Positions 24,421 to 36,000 of a stretch of DNA of 64,000 bases are shown here, in pieces. The stretch is taken from NCBI GenBank assembly GCA_014529385.2, contig CM043963.1, positions 99,873,412-99,937,411 on the forward strand, in the 5' to 3' direction. The stretch is from Adiantum capillus-veneris. Lineage: Eukaryota; Streptophyta; Polypodiopsida; Polypodiales; Pteridaceae. Made by a program: the position numbers and the translations under genes. Numbering within the stretch: position 1 is the stretch's first letter; every line of letters starts with the position of its first letter. A model generated the notes under the pieces. The model saw only the letters and a list, made by a program, of their open reading frames with translations. It had not been told where the DNA came from and did no database searches.

Positions 24421-24960
24421 AGTGTAAATATACAAATTTTTATGCAAGTGGCATAATTGTTCATCATTATCATCATTGTAAAAAAATTTTAAGATTACAA
24501 GGTATTTTTCCTCTTATAAGTGGGCATAAGAAGGCGATGGTTATAGAGTTTACCTACTTATGAGTGGTCAATAGAGAAATCACAATTTTCGATAATATTT
24601 GGCTCAAATCTCAAAATGTCTAGATAATGAGTTCACCTTCTTATGAGTGGGTATTTTAAGCGACTTAAATTGTAAAAATGAGTCTAGATAATGTTAAAAA
24701 GAGTGGGTATTATAAGCGACTTAAATTTTAAGATGTATAGATACTGAGTTCATTTTCTTAGATTTTGAGCTTTTATTTAAGACACAATTTTTAACCTGAT
24801 TATAAACAAAAGCTTTGAATTTTGACCCAAAAACCAAGAGAATATCAAGTTTTCCCTTAATTGAAGTTTTTTTGACCTAGAGCGTGGAGCTCCTGCTTGT
24901 TCCATCTCTTGCGTGAAGCCTCTGTGAAGCAAGGTACCATCCATGTGTCTACTCTTCCTC
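24421..24960. other. AT-rich spacer
   Basis: No gene recognised. A phrase (GAGTGGGTATT.TAAGCGACTTAAATT, and similar) repeats three or four times in diverged form between about 24520 and 24730. Confidence 0.4.
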
Positions 24961-25042
24961 CCCCGCACCCATGCTCCCACAGCTCGATAATCGTCAACCT
25001 GCGCGTTGACGATTCCCGAGCTGAGGGGGCATGGGTGCGGGG
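24961..25042. other. Long near-perfect hairpin (~38-bp stem)
   Basis: CCCCGCACCCATGC pairs with GCATGGGTGCGGGG, CAGCTCG with CGAGCTG and AATCGTCAAC with GTTGACGATT, leaving four mismatched positions and a loop of about 4 bases. It is far more GC-rich than its surroundings. Size and pairing would suit a small-RNA precursor or a tiny inverted-repeat element. I recognise no known miRNA family in it. Confidence 0.7.
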
Positions 25043-25289
25043 AGCAGGGAGAGGTTTTTTTTGCCTTTTTACCAAGTGTTCAATAGTGCGGGGGAGGAGG
25101 GAGAGCTCGTTTTTGTCTCGAGACTTAAACTAAGATAAATTTTGAGTTACCTATTGCAGCTTCCCAATCGTAAGCGTGCGTGCTGACAGTTGAGGAGCTC
25201 TACTTGCAGGTTTGTAACCATCACGGTAGAGCAATTCAAACCAGCAACAATAGGAGACTCTGCGTAGCTCTACATAGGAGACTCAGTCG

Positions 25290-25510
25290 CAGCTCTGTTT
25301 AGGCAGCAGATCTGGACTGAGCGCAGCTCTATTCCAGCAGCAGATATGGACGCAGCAGTTTAGGCAGTTCTGTTCAGCGGAGTTCAGGCAATTCTGTTCA
25401 GTGCAGTTCAGGCAGCGCAGCAGTTCAGCGCAGCTCTGTTCAGGAAGTTCAGCGGAGCAGCTCTGTTTAGGCAGTTCAATGCAGCTCTGTTCCGAGGCAG
25501 CAAAGTCGGA
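25290..25510. repeat. Minisatellite of GCAGCTCTGTTCAGG-like units
   Basis: Short units close to CAGTTCAGGCAG and GCAGCTCTGTTC recur about ten times in 220 bases with variable length. A looser set of GCAAATTTGGAC words follows to about 25680. Frames rich in Ser/Asn/Leu across it are repeat products. Confidence 0.65.
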
Positions 25511-25929
25511 ATCAGCGTAACAATTCAGGTTGCAACTCAACGCAAATTTAGACTGCAAATTTGGACACGACAACGCAAACCCGGACAGTAAATTTGGATT
25601 GGAAATCCATAGTTTAGGCACAAATCCAAACCGTAAATCGGCAAGTTCAGACCGCAAACCTCTAGAGCGCAAATCTGACAGCAACTCGGCAACAAATCAA
25701 GCAAATTCTTATACATTGTTGTTTGGCATGAAATGGGTACATGGATGTTTGCATGAAATGAGTTAAACTATGTATATGCGTGTTTGGCATGAAATGCAGC
25801 CGCATTAACAAGTGGTTAAGTGGCACATTGTCATGGGATAGCTTTGTTTTTAGCTGTAGATATTTCAACTCACTTTTTTGACGGCCATGTTAATCTTGTT
25901 GTGCTTTTTGTATGATGATGTAGAAATTC

Positions 25930-28519
25930 ATGGCTCCCAAAAGACGAGGTTGCAAGTCAATCAAGAGAACATTTGATTCTCCATGCATGACCTTGAGATC
26001 TGGTCCTTCCAAGAGAAGGCATCCAATCGATCAAGAGGCATCTTCTCATGCAGTTGCTACTCATAGTCCTTATTTCAAACGAGGGGGAAAGAGACGTAGA
26101 AAATGCATCTTTGTTGATGACGAAGCTGTCGTGGAGGAAGGTTCTAGCCATCTGGAGAGCGAGGATGTTGTAAGAGGGGATGAGTCTCGAGAGTTGACAG
26201 TGGAGGTTGAAATAGGTGAGGATGCTGAAGATGAAGATTTAAGAGAGTCTGATGGGATTGGTGAAGAGGATGTGGCTCAACATTCCCGACACTTGGGGAA
26301 GAAAATCCCGTTGGGGATTATGAAGGATGTGTTAAGTCAATTTTACTTAAAACGAAGAAGCAACCCTCCACTTATACCTTTATGTTATTTAGTGGCTCAT
26401 GAAGCTATACGAGTGGCTACAAATTTTGCATCTTGGTTGATTCCTAGTTTTGACAATGTTGCTTACTTAGATACAATGGGATCTCTTTTGGTATCGATGA
26501 AAGATTCTTTCGGCTCTTATATGCCTGTCACTCCTCTTGTGGAAGGTAGTTGGGATCCTATTTGGCAAGTAAAGAGTGCTGCATTTGATAATCAGCTCAA
26601 TAAGGAGTTGCAAGAGCTTTGAGGGCGTCAGTTTTTGGTATGGGATGGAAACCATCGGCTTAAAACATGGATGCGACACATAAAAGAAGGTAAGAAGTAA
26701 TCTCGATGCACTAATTGTTTGCTAGATTTAGCTGTATCTTCTTCTTTGGCTAATTTGGTGTTCTTTTGTGAAGTATGGCATGATAATGAGGAATATCATG
26801 TGAGTGTGAGATGCCAATTTTTGGAAGTAGAAAAAAAAGAGGCCGAACTATTGCTTGCTCTTGACACCACTAATGTGTAAGTTGTAAATTTGTGGTCTTT
26901 TTGTTTTTCTAAATTAATCTCGCTTTTGAATTATTATTTTTCATTTGCTTGTATATTTATTGTAGCATTTCACGATCAACAGTGAAACCAAATCTTGGGC
27001 ATGAGATATACATGTTCCAAAAATTTGGTATTGCCAATAAAGAGAGCATTCTTGCATGTCTCACTCAAGAGGACAAAAAGTGGGCTGAAATAGAGATGGC
27101 AGTTGCGGAGTTCCTCCCTGGTATAATTCTCCTTGTGTGTTGATTTCTCAACTGGTTTGAAAGGTGAATTGTTGAATTAAGTATTAACTATATTTTTTTT
27201 CCAGATTGTGGTTATGTAGGATGATTTTAATGCATTTATTTCAAAGGAAACTGCAAAATTGAAATCTCTTGGATTGGATAATGTGGAGTTTGAAGGCGAT
27301 TGCAAAAGGCAACTAGACAAGAAGAAGCTCGATTGAAGGATAGAGGTTATAAGTTTTTGACAATCGCCAATCCAGATCATGGCGATGAATTTTTTGAGTT
27401 GCTCTTTGATGTGAAGTGGGATGATCCATCCATGGTAAAAATCATACGAGATAAGTTAAAGGCTTTGTGCTCCTCAAAACTAACTTCTGAAAGGTATCAA
27501 TACTTTTTATAGTGTTTTGTTTATGTTTTTAAATTCTAATGAAAATAGTGACATGAAAAGAGAGTTAAATTCTACTTGAGCATAGAATTTTTACACGAAC
27601 GGTATATAAATATACTTATATAAGATGGTGTTTAAGTTTTTGATATATTTTTGGTTTATAATGAAGGAAAAAATATATATTGGAGATGATGAGTTTTACA
27701 AAGGCCAAAGATCCAGTCTTTCCTCACTTTGGTGATGTGAAGCACTTTAGGGCCTACATCAGAACAGAAGTTTATTGGGCTCACATGCATGATGAAGCTT
27801 TGTTGATAATAAGAAGGTTGGAGGTTGAAGAGTTCAAATTGCCAGATGGATTTGAAGCTTTTTTCAAGGTTGTTTTCTAAACTGGTCACTTTTCCCTAGT
27901 AAATGTAGATTTTGTTGCATTGTTTTATGATTTGAATAACTACCATAGGTGCAATTAAGAAATCATGGCTTCCAAGCTTTTCCTCAACTTATACGAGATG
28001 GTAAAAGTGCCGGGGACTCTTCCAAAATGCCAGAGCTACAAGAGTCTTGTAAAAGGATTTTGTACAGGTGAAATCACATGAACCAACAATGTCTTTGGCT
28101 CTTATTGAAATTATTTTGTTCAAGAGATTTAATGTTGTTATGGTGTAGATGGATGTGTGAATGTGTTTTAAACGGTACACTTGCTTCTATGCCTATGGTT
28201 ACTGAAGATTGGTCAAAGCTAGAGGATGAAAATACCATGTATCCCAATTCTATGGTAGAGAAGGGTATTTCTATGTGGGAGTGCAGAATTTGCCCATGGT
28301 GGTTGGACTACCCTTTGGAGGTGATCCCAAAGCAAGAACTAGACTTGCATGCAAGTAAGTATAACACTTCTTTTTAAACATCAAGTTAATTCTAAGAAAA
28401 GTTGAGTTTGCTATTCTCATATTCAATTTCTTTATTCTCATATTATTATATTCTTCTATAATAATATACAATTTCTCTATTATCGTTCAAGTCCACTAGC
28501 TTTGAACTTGTTAGCATTT

Positions 28520-28561
<42 letters not shown>

Positions 28562-30148
28562 GATGAAAAAATGCACAAGAAAGTATGTTCTAGTTTTTTA
28601 TAAATGACTCGAGTTTTTATAAAAGAAAAAGATAAAAACCAATCTGCTTCTTTAGAGCACTTAGAAGACATGGATCACAATCATGACTTGACTGTGGATG
28701 AGGGCTCACAAAGAACACAAGAAAGAAATCATTCACTACCTCCTCAAAGAGAGCATCAAAATCATGCGAGTGGGTCAAACATGGGTGACGACAACAAAAA
28801 AACCTATGCATTAGGAGAGCTAAAGATTGACATGCCTAAAGAAAGCAATGAAAAAAGCGTTTCAGTAGTGGTTGAGTCAGTCCTGGAGCGACCAACTTCA
28901 TCAAGGCGACCAACCTCATGGAATACCGGTAAGTTTCTACTTGTTTTTTTTTTTTTTTTTGATAGTGCAAAACAATTCTATGTTGCTTGTAATTAAGATA
29001 AATTTTTAATGAAAATTTGTAGGTTTTCAATTTTTGACTGTGGTAGATGCTCTTCTAAAAAGAAAGGCTTTGTGGCTTGTGTTATCAACATCAATTGAAT
29101 GTTCAAGGTGGATGGTGTACTAAGCAACAAACATTTTGTGTGTAGCATTAAATTTTTTTTGAGCACTGAAAGTGTTGGCTTGTATCACCATTGTGGAGCA
29201 CCTTGTTGAGAGGTGTTTTGTCTTATCTTTGCAGATTTCCCTACTTCTTTGTTGGTGGATGGTTTAGGCCCAATTCGAGCAGGTTACTTAAAGTTTTTGT
29301 TTATGCTTTTTGTTTTGATCCATATTACTTGAAAAACTCATTCTAAACATCTTTTCATAGGTGGATTAAGCAAAAAAATTCCACTATGGAATATATTTTT
29401 GCCTTCTCTTGTGCAAGGTGTGATGGATGTAGCAGAACCTTTCTTGGTAGATGAAGGCTTTTTCGTGACTCTATGTCTTGCACAACATATTGAAGAGATT
29501 ATTACCCATGCTATAAAGGCTGGGTTATGACTTCATCGCACATGGACTCTCATGTGTAATGGGGGATATAGACACCCTGATACGCTAGAGGAGGTGAATC
29601 AAAATACCATGTTGTTGTGAAAGATTGCACTATGAACTTGATTTTGATTTAAGTGTGTAAAATGTATGCTTATATGTAGGTAATTGACCTCACGGTGGGA
29701 GTTTTTTGTCGAGCGGATGTTGCTATTCCCACATACAATAGGGAGGCAGGGGATAAAGTCTCTCCTTGTATGTTTCCTGCATCACGAAGCTTTTTAATGG
29801 AGGAGCATCAAGAACACACCATTGTTCTTGATATACCTATCAGAGGTGGAGCAGAGAGGTCACCGGACTTCTACAGGTGAGAAGATAATCATTTTAATGT
29901 GAATTAAGCTTTAACTTATAATGAAAAAATGACTTACGTATTTTAAAATTTCATGTGTAGATGGCTCCTGGTAACCTTCACAGGTGACTCAGATTATGTG
30001 CTAGATGTGTTTTCAGGATGTGGAGGTCTTGGCAAGGCATGTGGTGAGGTTTATCGATATTGTTTGTGCTTGGAGGGGATGACATAGTCTATGAGGAGTG
30101 TCTCAAAAAGGTGGTTTGTGGTCCATATGTGGAAAAGAGAGTTTAGTG
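25930..30148 (+). pseudogene. Multi-exon ParB-like / DNA methyltransferase-like gene
   Basis: Exons by splice sites and phase: 25930-26876 (perhaps with an intron from 26690), 26966-27120, 27205-27493, 27667-27868, 27949-28067, 28149-28354, ~28604-28928, 29023-~29120, 29235-29282, 29361-29593, 29680-29876, 29961-30087. The N-terminus is basic (MAPKRRGCKS, KRGGKRRRK) then acidic, suggesting a nuclear protein. VWDGNHRLKTW at about 26639-26671 is the ParB/sulfiredoxin-type signature. The C-terminal part reads GFFVTLCLAQHIEEI, HRTWTLMCNGGY, SPDFYRWLL and DYVLDVFSGCGGLGKAC, the order of permuted (beta-class) DNA N4/N6 methyltransferases with motif I last. Where DPPY is expected I see only VDGLGP. 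TGA at 26620 and 29528, TAG at 30085 and a shift near 27300 suggest a pseudogene, though the intron phases fit well. Confidence 0.5.
28518..28560 (+). repeat. (CT)n microsatellite
   Basis: An uninterrupted CT run of about 20 repeats in an intron of the ParB/methyltransferase-like gene, upstream of the exon near 28604. Confidence 0.95.
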
Positions 30149-30178
30149 TCACATCCTTAGTTTTTTGAAACAATTATT

Positions 30179-30363
30179 GAACACACTCTCTATTTTTTGT
30201 TTCTAAAACGTTGACATAGGACATGTAGGGTTTTATTGTGCATGTTCTTGAAGTGATCTTAATTGCATTTCTTTTGTGAACTATCTACTCTCTCTAACAT
30301 CCATATCAAACACTAATGCAGACACCTTATTAAGCTTTGTTTTGGATACGTATTTCTTTGAAT

Positions 30364-30405
<42 letters not shown>

Positions 30406-30463
30406 CTTTGTATAGCCTAGCATATTAAAAGAGAGTAAGTTTGAATACGGATTTCTCTAAATG

Positions 30464-30498
<35 letters not shown>

Positions 30499-31005
30499 GC
30501 CTAGCATATTAAAGAGAGTAAGTTTGAGGTGTTTAGTTATTCATTGTGAGATGATATTGTCCTATTGAATATTTCTTTGTGAATTGCAAGAATGTAAAAG
30601 ATGTTGAAATAAAATTGAACACACTCTCTACTTTTCGTTTCAAGAATATATGTTGACATAGGACATCTAGGGTTTCATTGTGCATGTTCCTGAAGTGATC
30701 TTAATTGCATTGCTTTTGCAAACTATCTACTCTCTCTAAAATCCATATCAAACATTAATGCAGACACCTTATTAAGCTTTGTTTTGGATACGGATTTCTT
30801 TGAATGCTCTCTCTCTCTCTCTAGACTAGAATATTTAAAGAGAGTAAGTCTGAATAAGTATTTCTTTGAATGATCTCTCTCTCTCTCTCTCTCTCTCTAT
30901 CCTAGCATATTAAAGAGAGTAAGTTTTAGGTGTTTAGTTATTCATTGTGAGATGATATTGTCCTATTGAATATTTCTTTGTGAATTGAAAGAATGTAAAA
31001 GATGT
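30179..31005 (+). repeat. Tandem duplication, ~440-bp unit with (CT)n tracts
   Basis: The unit starting GAACACACTCTCTA at 30179 recurs at 30617 (offset 438) and carries the same sequence to about 31005, including GACATAGGACAT, CAGACACCTTATTAAGCTTTG and GAATGTAAAAGATG. Each copy has two (CT)n microsatellites (30364-30403, 30470-30496; 30809-30822, 30872-30898) of different length. The first copy starts about 30 bases after the end of the ParB/methyltransferase-like gene. Confidence 0.85.
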
Positions 31006-31189
31006 GAAAATTCTTGGGCTTCAACCAAAAGAGCACATGGTCATTCATTAGCCTGCACCAACTCCCACAGACCTTGCAATTGTATTAGGGCAAACCCGCA
31101 AGATAAATCATGCGGTGTAGTGAACCTAAACCTTAGAGAATGTTGTGTAGAGGTATGTTTTTCCTCACCTTTTTAAAGTTTTTTTAATA

Positions 31190-31970
31190 CCTTTTAGTTA
31201 TAGAAGCATGCTTTGTGGTATCTATCTAAACGATTGTACAAGCTCCAAACTAGGGCTTTTGGAAACTTGCCACATGTTTTTGGTGTGTATCCTATGAGTA
31301 ATGTCTCTTTTTGTGAACATTTTTTGCGTCGTTAAAAGAGACTCTAAATCTAAAGCCAAGTTGTTGCAAGATGATAGATGTTTTCTGGTGTGTATCATAT
31401 AATGATGTCTTTGTTTTGGATTAATTTTTTTGTGTCGTTAGAAAAGGTTCTAAAACTAAAATAAAAAATCTCGCAAAATTACTTTTGATTGCAAAAGCTC
31501 GCAAATAAAACACACTCGTAGAAAAGAGTGGTCTATACATATGCCTTGTGAGGAGGCCTAAAGATTTTTAGGGGGTTGTGACTCTCATTGTAAAATTAAA
31601 CCCTATGTAATGTTATTTGATGATGGAAATTAATAATATTTTCAACAGTTGCCTCCCACTATTCCATTTTTGGGTGAACGCATGGAATGGTGGCTCAAAT
31701 AGCTGTGTCCATGGACACCTACTATCAAAAACTTTGGCCTACAATTAGACATGAATTCACATAAAATTTCTATCATGATATATGTCAATGGATAGCTCTT
31801 AAAGAATAAAATGTAGAAGTGCAATCACTTATAAATTTTATTTAGTTTGTATTCTTTTTTCCACAAGATTGTTTTTGTGATATGCTATCTAATAGCTTAA
31901 ATATCATTCCACCTATTCATGCTTTCACCCTTTTATGTGTTACAGAATTATGTCTTGGGTTTTTTGTTAG
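31190..31970. other. Non-coding spacer
   Basis: No supported gene. It contains a diverged double phrase (TTTGGTGTGTATCCTATGAGTAATGTCTCTTT near 31277 and CTGGTGTGTATCATATAATGATGTCTTTG near 31386), a weak local duplication of about 110 bp. Confidence 0.4.
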
Positions 31971-31989
31971 GTAGCACACACTATAAAGT

Positions 31990-33005
31990 AGCAAGTAAGT
32001 ATACAGTTAACATATACTATTGTAGTTAGCATACACTATATGCTAGTTATCATAATATTGTATGCTAGTTAGTACACCATATAGTAGCTAGTTAGTATAC
32101 AATTAGCATGTACTTTGCTAGTTATTATACATTATATGCTAGTTAGCATAATACTGTATGCTAGTTAGCCTACCATATAGCAGCTAGTTAGTATACAACT
32201 AGCATATATTGTGCTAGTTAGCATACACTATATGCTAGGTAGCATATACTATATACGCTAGTTAGCATATAATGCTCGCCAGTTAGCAAACAGTATGTAG
32301 AATCTTGTTAGCAAACAATTAGCATACACTATGATAATTAGCATACACTATGATAATTAGCATACACTATATGCTAGTTAGCATATACTATATGGTAGTG
32401 AGCATCCAATTAGCATATATTGTGCTATTTAGCATACACTATATGCTAGTTAGCATATATTGTATGCTAGTTACAATTGATACACTATAGATACTATACA
32501 ATTAACATATATCGTGCGAGTTAGCATACAATATATGCGAGTTAGCATATATTGTATGCTAGTTCACTTTATGATAGCTAGCACACACTTTGTAGAAGCT
32601 TGTTAGTATACAATTATCATATATTGTGCTAGTTAGCATATACTGTATACACTAGTCAACATATACTGTTTGCTAGGTAGCACACACTATGTAGAAGCTT
32701 GTTAGCAAACAATTAGCATATACTATGATAGTTAGCATACACTATATGCTAGTTTGCATATGTTGTATGGTAGTGAGTACCCAGATAGCATACACTATAT
32801 GCTAGTTAGCATATATTGTATGCTAGTTGCAATTGATACAGTTGATACACTATAGATAGTATATAGTTAACATATACTGTGCAAGTGAGCATACAATATA
32901 TGCAGTTAGCATATATTGTATGCTAGTTTGCTTTATGCTAGCTAGCACACACTTTGTAGAAGCTTGTTAGTATACAATTAGCATATACTGTGGTAGTAAT
33001 AAGCA
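31990..33005. repeat. Palindromic-type repeat array 2
   Basis: About 1 kb of TATGCTAGTTAGCATATACTATA-like units, the same family as the array at 3217-5165 but with linkers ACACTATA and TACTGT. Larger blocks repeat: GCACACACTTTGTAGAAGCTTGTTAG occurs near 32581 and 32943, with a close variant at 32680, giving a higher-order period of about 360 bp. Confidence 0.9.
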
Positions 33006-33047
33006 TACATAAGATACAAAATAGAATAGAAGACCATGATGCTCATG

Positions 33048-36000
33048 TCAAAAACCAAATGGCATGCTGTTATAGATTGCTTCATTATCTTCGGGGGTGA
33101 TTGTGTACATTTTCATTTGCCTTTGCATGTGTTCCATGGGTATCTTGATACAACGCACAAGATTTGAAAGTATGTGAACAACAGGTTGATTGTAGTCTAG
33201 TTTGAAGGTGTATGCATCCACTTGCTTGTAATATAGTCCTTGCACGACATAAGAGCCTTTGTCAATTACATTGTTCCACTCATCAATGAAACCCTGTTTT
33301 GCCTTTTCTTTTACTGCAATGCACTTTACCAAGTAAAAGTCTACATTCTCATCATTGGTTGTAGCATTTGGATTCATTGCAAAAGTGTCACCAACACACA
33401 AAGCACTATGTAATGCATCATAGTGGCCTTCATACACGAATTTTTCATATCCAATGATCTATCCTTCAAGGGCATCATTAGTCGGAGTGTCTTCTTCATC
33501 CTCAACTTCATCCAACAATGGCATTAGAATGTGATAATCCCAAGGCTGCACATGAGATTTGTTAGTGCAATGATTCCAACTGTGGTTCATACATGCATCA
33601 CAAAAGCATGTCGATGGTCTTGTGCAATGTTAGTTGCATCCTGCCAGTTGTGACCCCAAAAAACATGCAAGGTGCAAGACTTCTCAACCGTGGCACAATT
33701 CCATTTAACCTCCTATTTACATCACCTAGTTTTATATTGCAAAACACACGGGTACATTCTGTTTCTTTTAGAGGATATGATGCTCTTGCTCCCTTTGATA
33801 GGTTCGCTTGGCAATAGGCAACCACACCTGCAACACACTTTAAAGTGGTCCCATTGGACTTCAGTTGTTCATGTGTCAACGTTCTTTTAACAACTGCGCC
33901 TGTATAGTCATGATCTCCCTTACCATGTCCTGATCCAAAGAAGAACTAGCTCATATCCATTCCTGTCAGTCCAGCATACCTTGCAACAAAATAGAAAGGC
34001 CTAGCAGCCTTAAACTGTGAGGCAACACTATCTGATTTGACCTAGTGTCATTTTGGAGTGACACCTTCTCTCTGTAACCAGCCACAATGAAGCATAAAAC
34101 AATGTTGGACAAACAATGTGTCATGCACTTTGTCATATGATATGAAGAAGTGGATTGTCTTGACTACTTCCCCTACCCTGCAGTAGTATGTTATGTGCAC
34201 AAAAATGGTTACTTGACTTGAGTGCCAATGCATGGATTGAATCTCATTTTGCTCCTTGAATGCATAGTTTTCTACAAAGTCTACAACTGACACAACCACA
34301 TTGTTGGGAAATCTAAGAATAAAATCCTTGAAAGTTTGTGCTTGCCATCAAGCGATATAGTTATGTTTGATAAAAACCTTCAGCTTGGTCTATAAGAATT
34401 GAAGAAAATCCTAGCACTGCATTTATTTAGTCACAAGATCTTTTCTCTTTTTTTTTTTGTCTGTGTGCTTATTTGTTGCCTCCACATATGCAAATGATTT
34501 TACCAAGATATTATTACCTGGGCTTTGTGTCTCTAAGCAGCATGTTTCCAGCTTTTTCACACCACATTTCTTACATTCGCACATCAAACACTCATTGTTG
34601 TGGTAACCAACATCTATGTGCTTTGGGCATAGAACTGACTCCCACATATGTGTGACACCTTTGAAAGTTTTACATAAAGCCATGCAACCCATGCTAGTTT
34701 CATCACCTCTGACGCAAATGCTGCATGTACATCTGCATTGTACATCTGCATTGGGCTCCACGCAGCCCGAATGATTGAGACCACCTATGGTTAAATGTGT
34801 CCTTTAAAAAGGACATCTGCACATGATATTCGCGGCAACATGTGTATCTATCTTTCAACCACCGTATAAAAAATGGTTTCATCATATCAAACATTCTCAT
34901 ACCTATTTTGCAATCAAGATGCTTTTCTTTGAACCTGTAGAAGAGCTCAATTATGAGAGTTAGAAGGCAGTTATTACGTTAGTTATGGCAATTAGTATAC
35001 AAGCCATGCACGGAAGCATACCGTATGCAACTAGCCCTTACAGTATGCTAACTAGCACTTACAATATGCTTCCATGCATGTGTAGTATGCTAACTAACAC
35101 ATTCAATAGCTAAAAAATACTTTTAGTATACTAAGTAGCACATTCAGTAAGCTAATTGTTACATTCAGTGTGCTAATTAGCATATTCACTATGCTAACTA
35201 GCACAAACAGTATGCTAACAAGCACATTCATTATGGTAACTAGCACATTTAGTATGCTAAGTAGCACTTAAAGTATGCTAATTAGCACTCACAATATGCT
35301 AATAAGCACATACACAATGCTAAATAGCATTAATCATATCCTAATTATGACTTATAGTATGCTAAGATGCTCTTAAATTATGCTAACTAGAACCTTGAGT
35401 ATGCTAACTAGCACTTAGAGTATGCTAACTAGCACTGACAGTATGCTAACTAACACATTCAATAGGGTAATTGGTACATTTAGTATGCTAAGTAGAAAAT
35501 TTAGTTATCTAATTGGTACATTCAATGTGTTAATTAGCACATACAGTGCTAACTAGCACAAATTATGCTAACAAGCACATTCATTATGCTAACTAGTACA
35601 TTCAGTATACTAAGTAGCACTTACAATATGCTCACCAGCACTAAAAGTATGATAATTAGCACTCATAGTATGCTAGTAAGCACATACAAAGTGCTAACTA
35701 GCATTACAATATGCTAAGATGCACTTACATTATGCTAACTAGCACCTTGTGTGCACTTATAGTATGCTAAGATGCACTTACATTATGCTAACTAGCACCT
35801 TGAGTACAAAGGAGATTGAAACTTAGAATATGCTAACTAGCACTTACAGTATGCTAAGATGCACTTACAAATGCTAGTAAGCACATATAGATTGCTAACT
35901 AGCATTACAATATGCTAAGATGCACTTACAGTATGCTAATCAACACCTACCATATGGTGACTAGCACTGATCGCATGCTAACTAGCATTTATAGTGTGCC

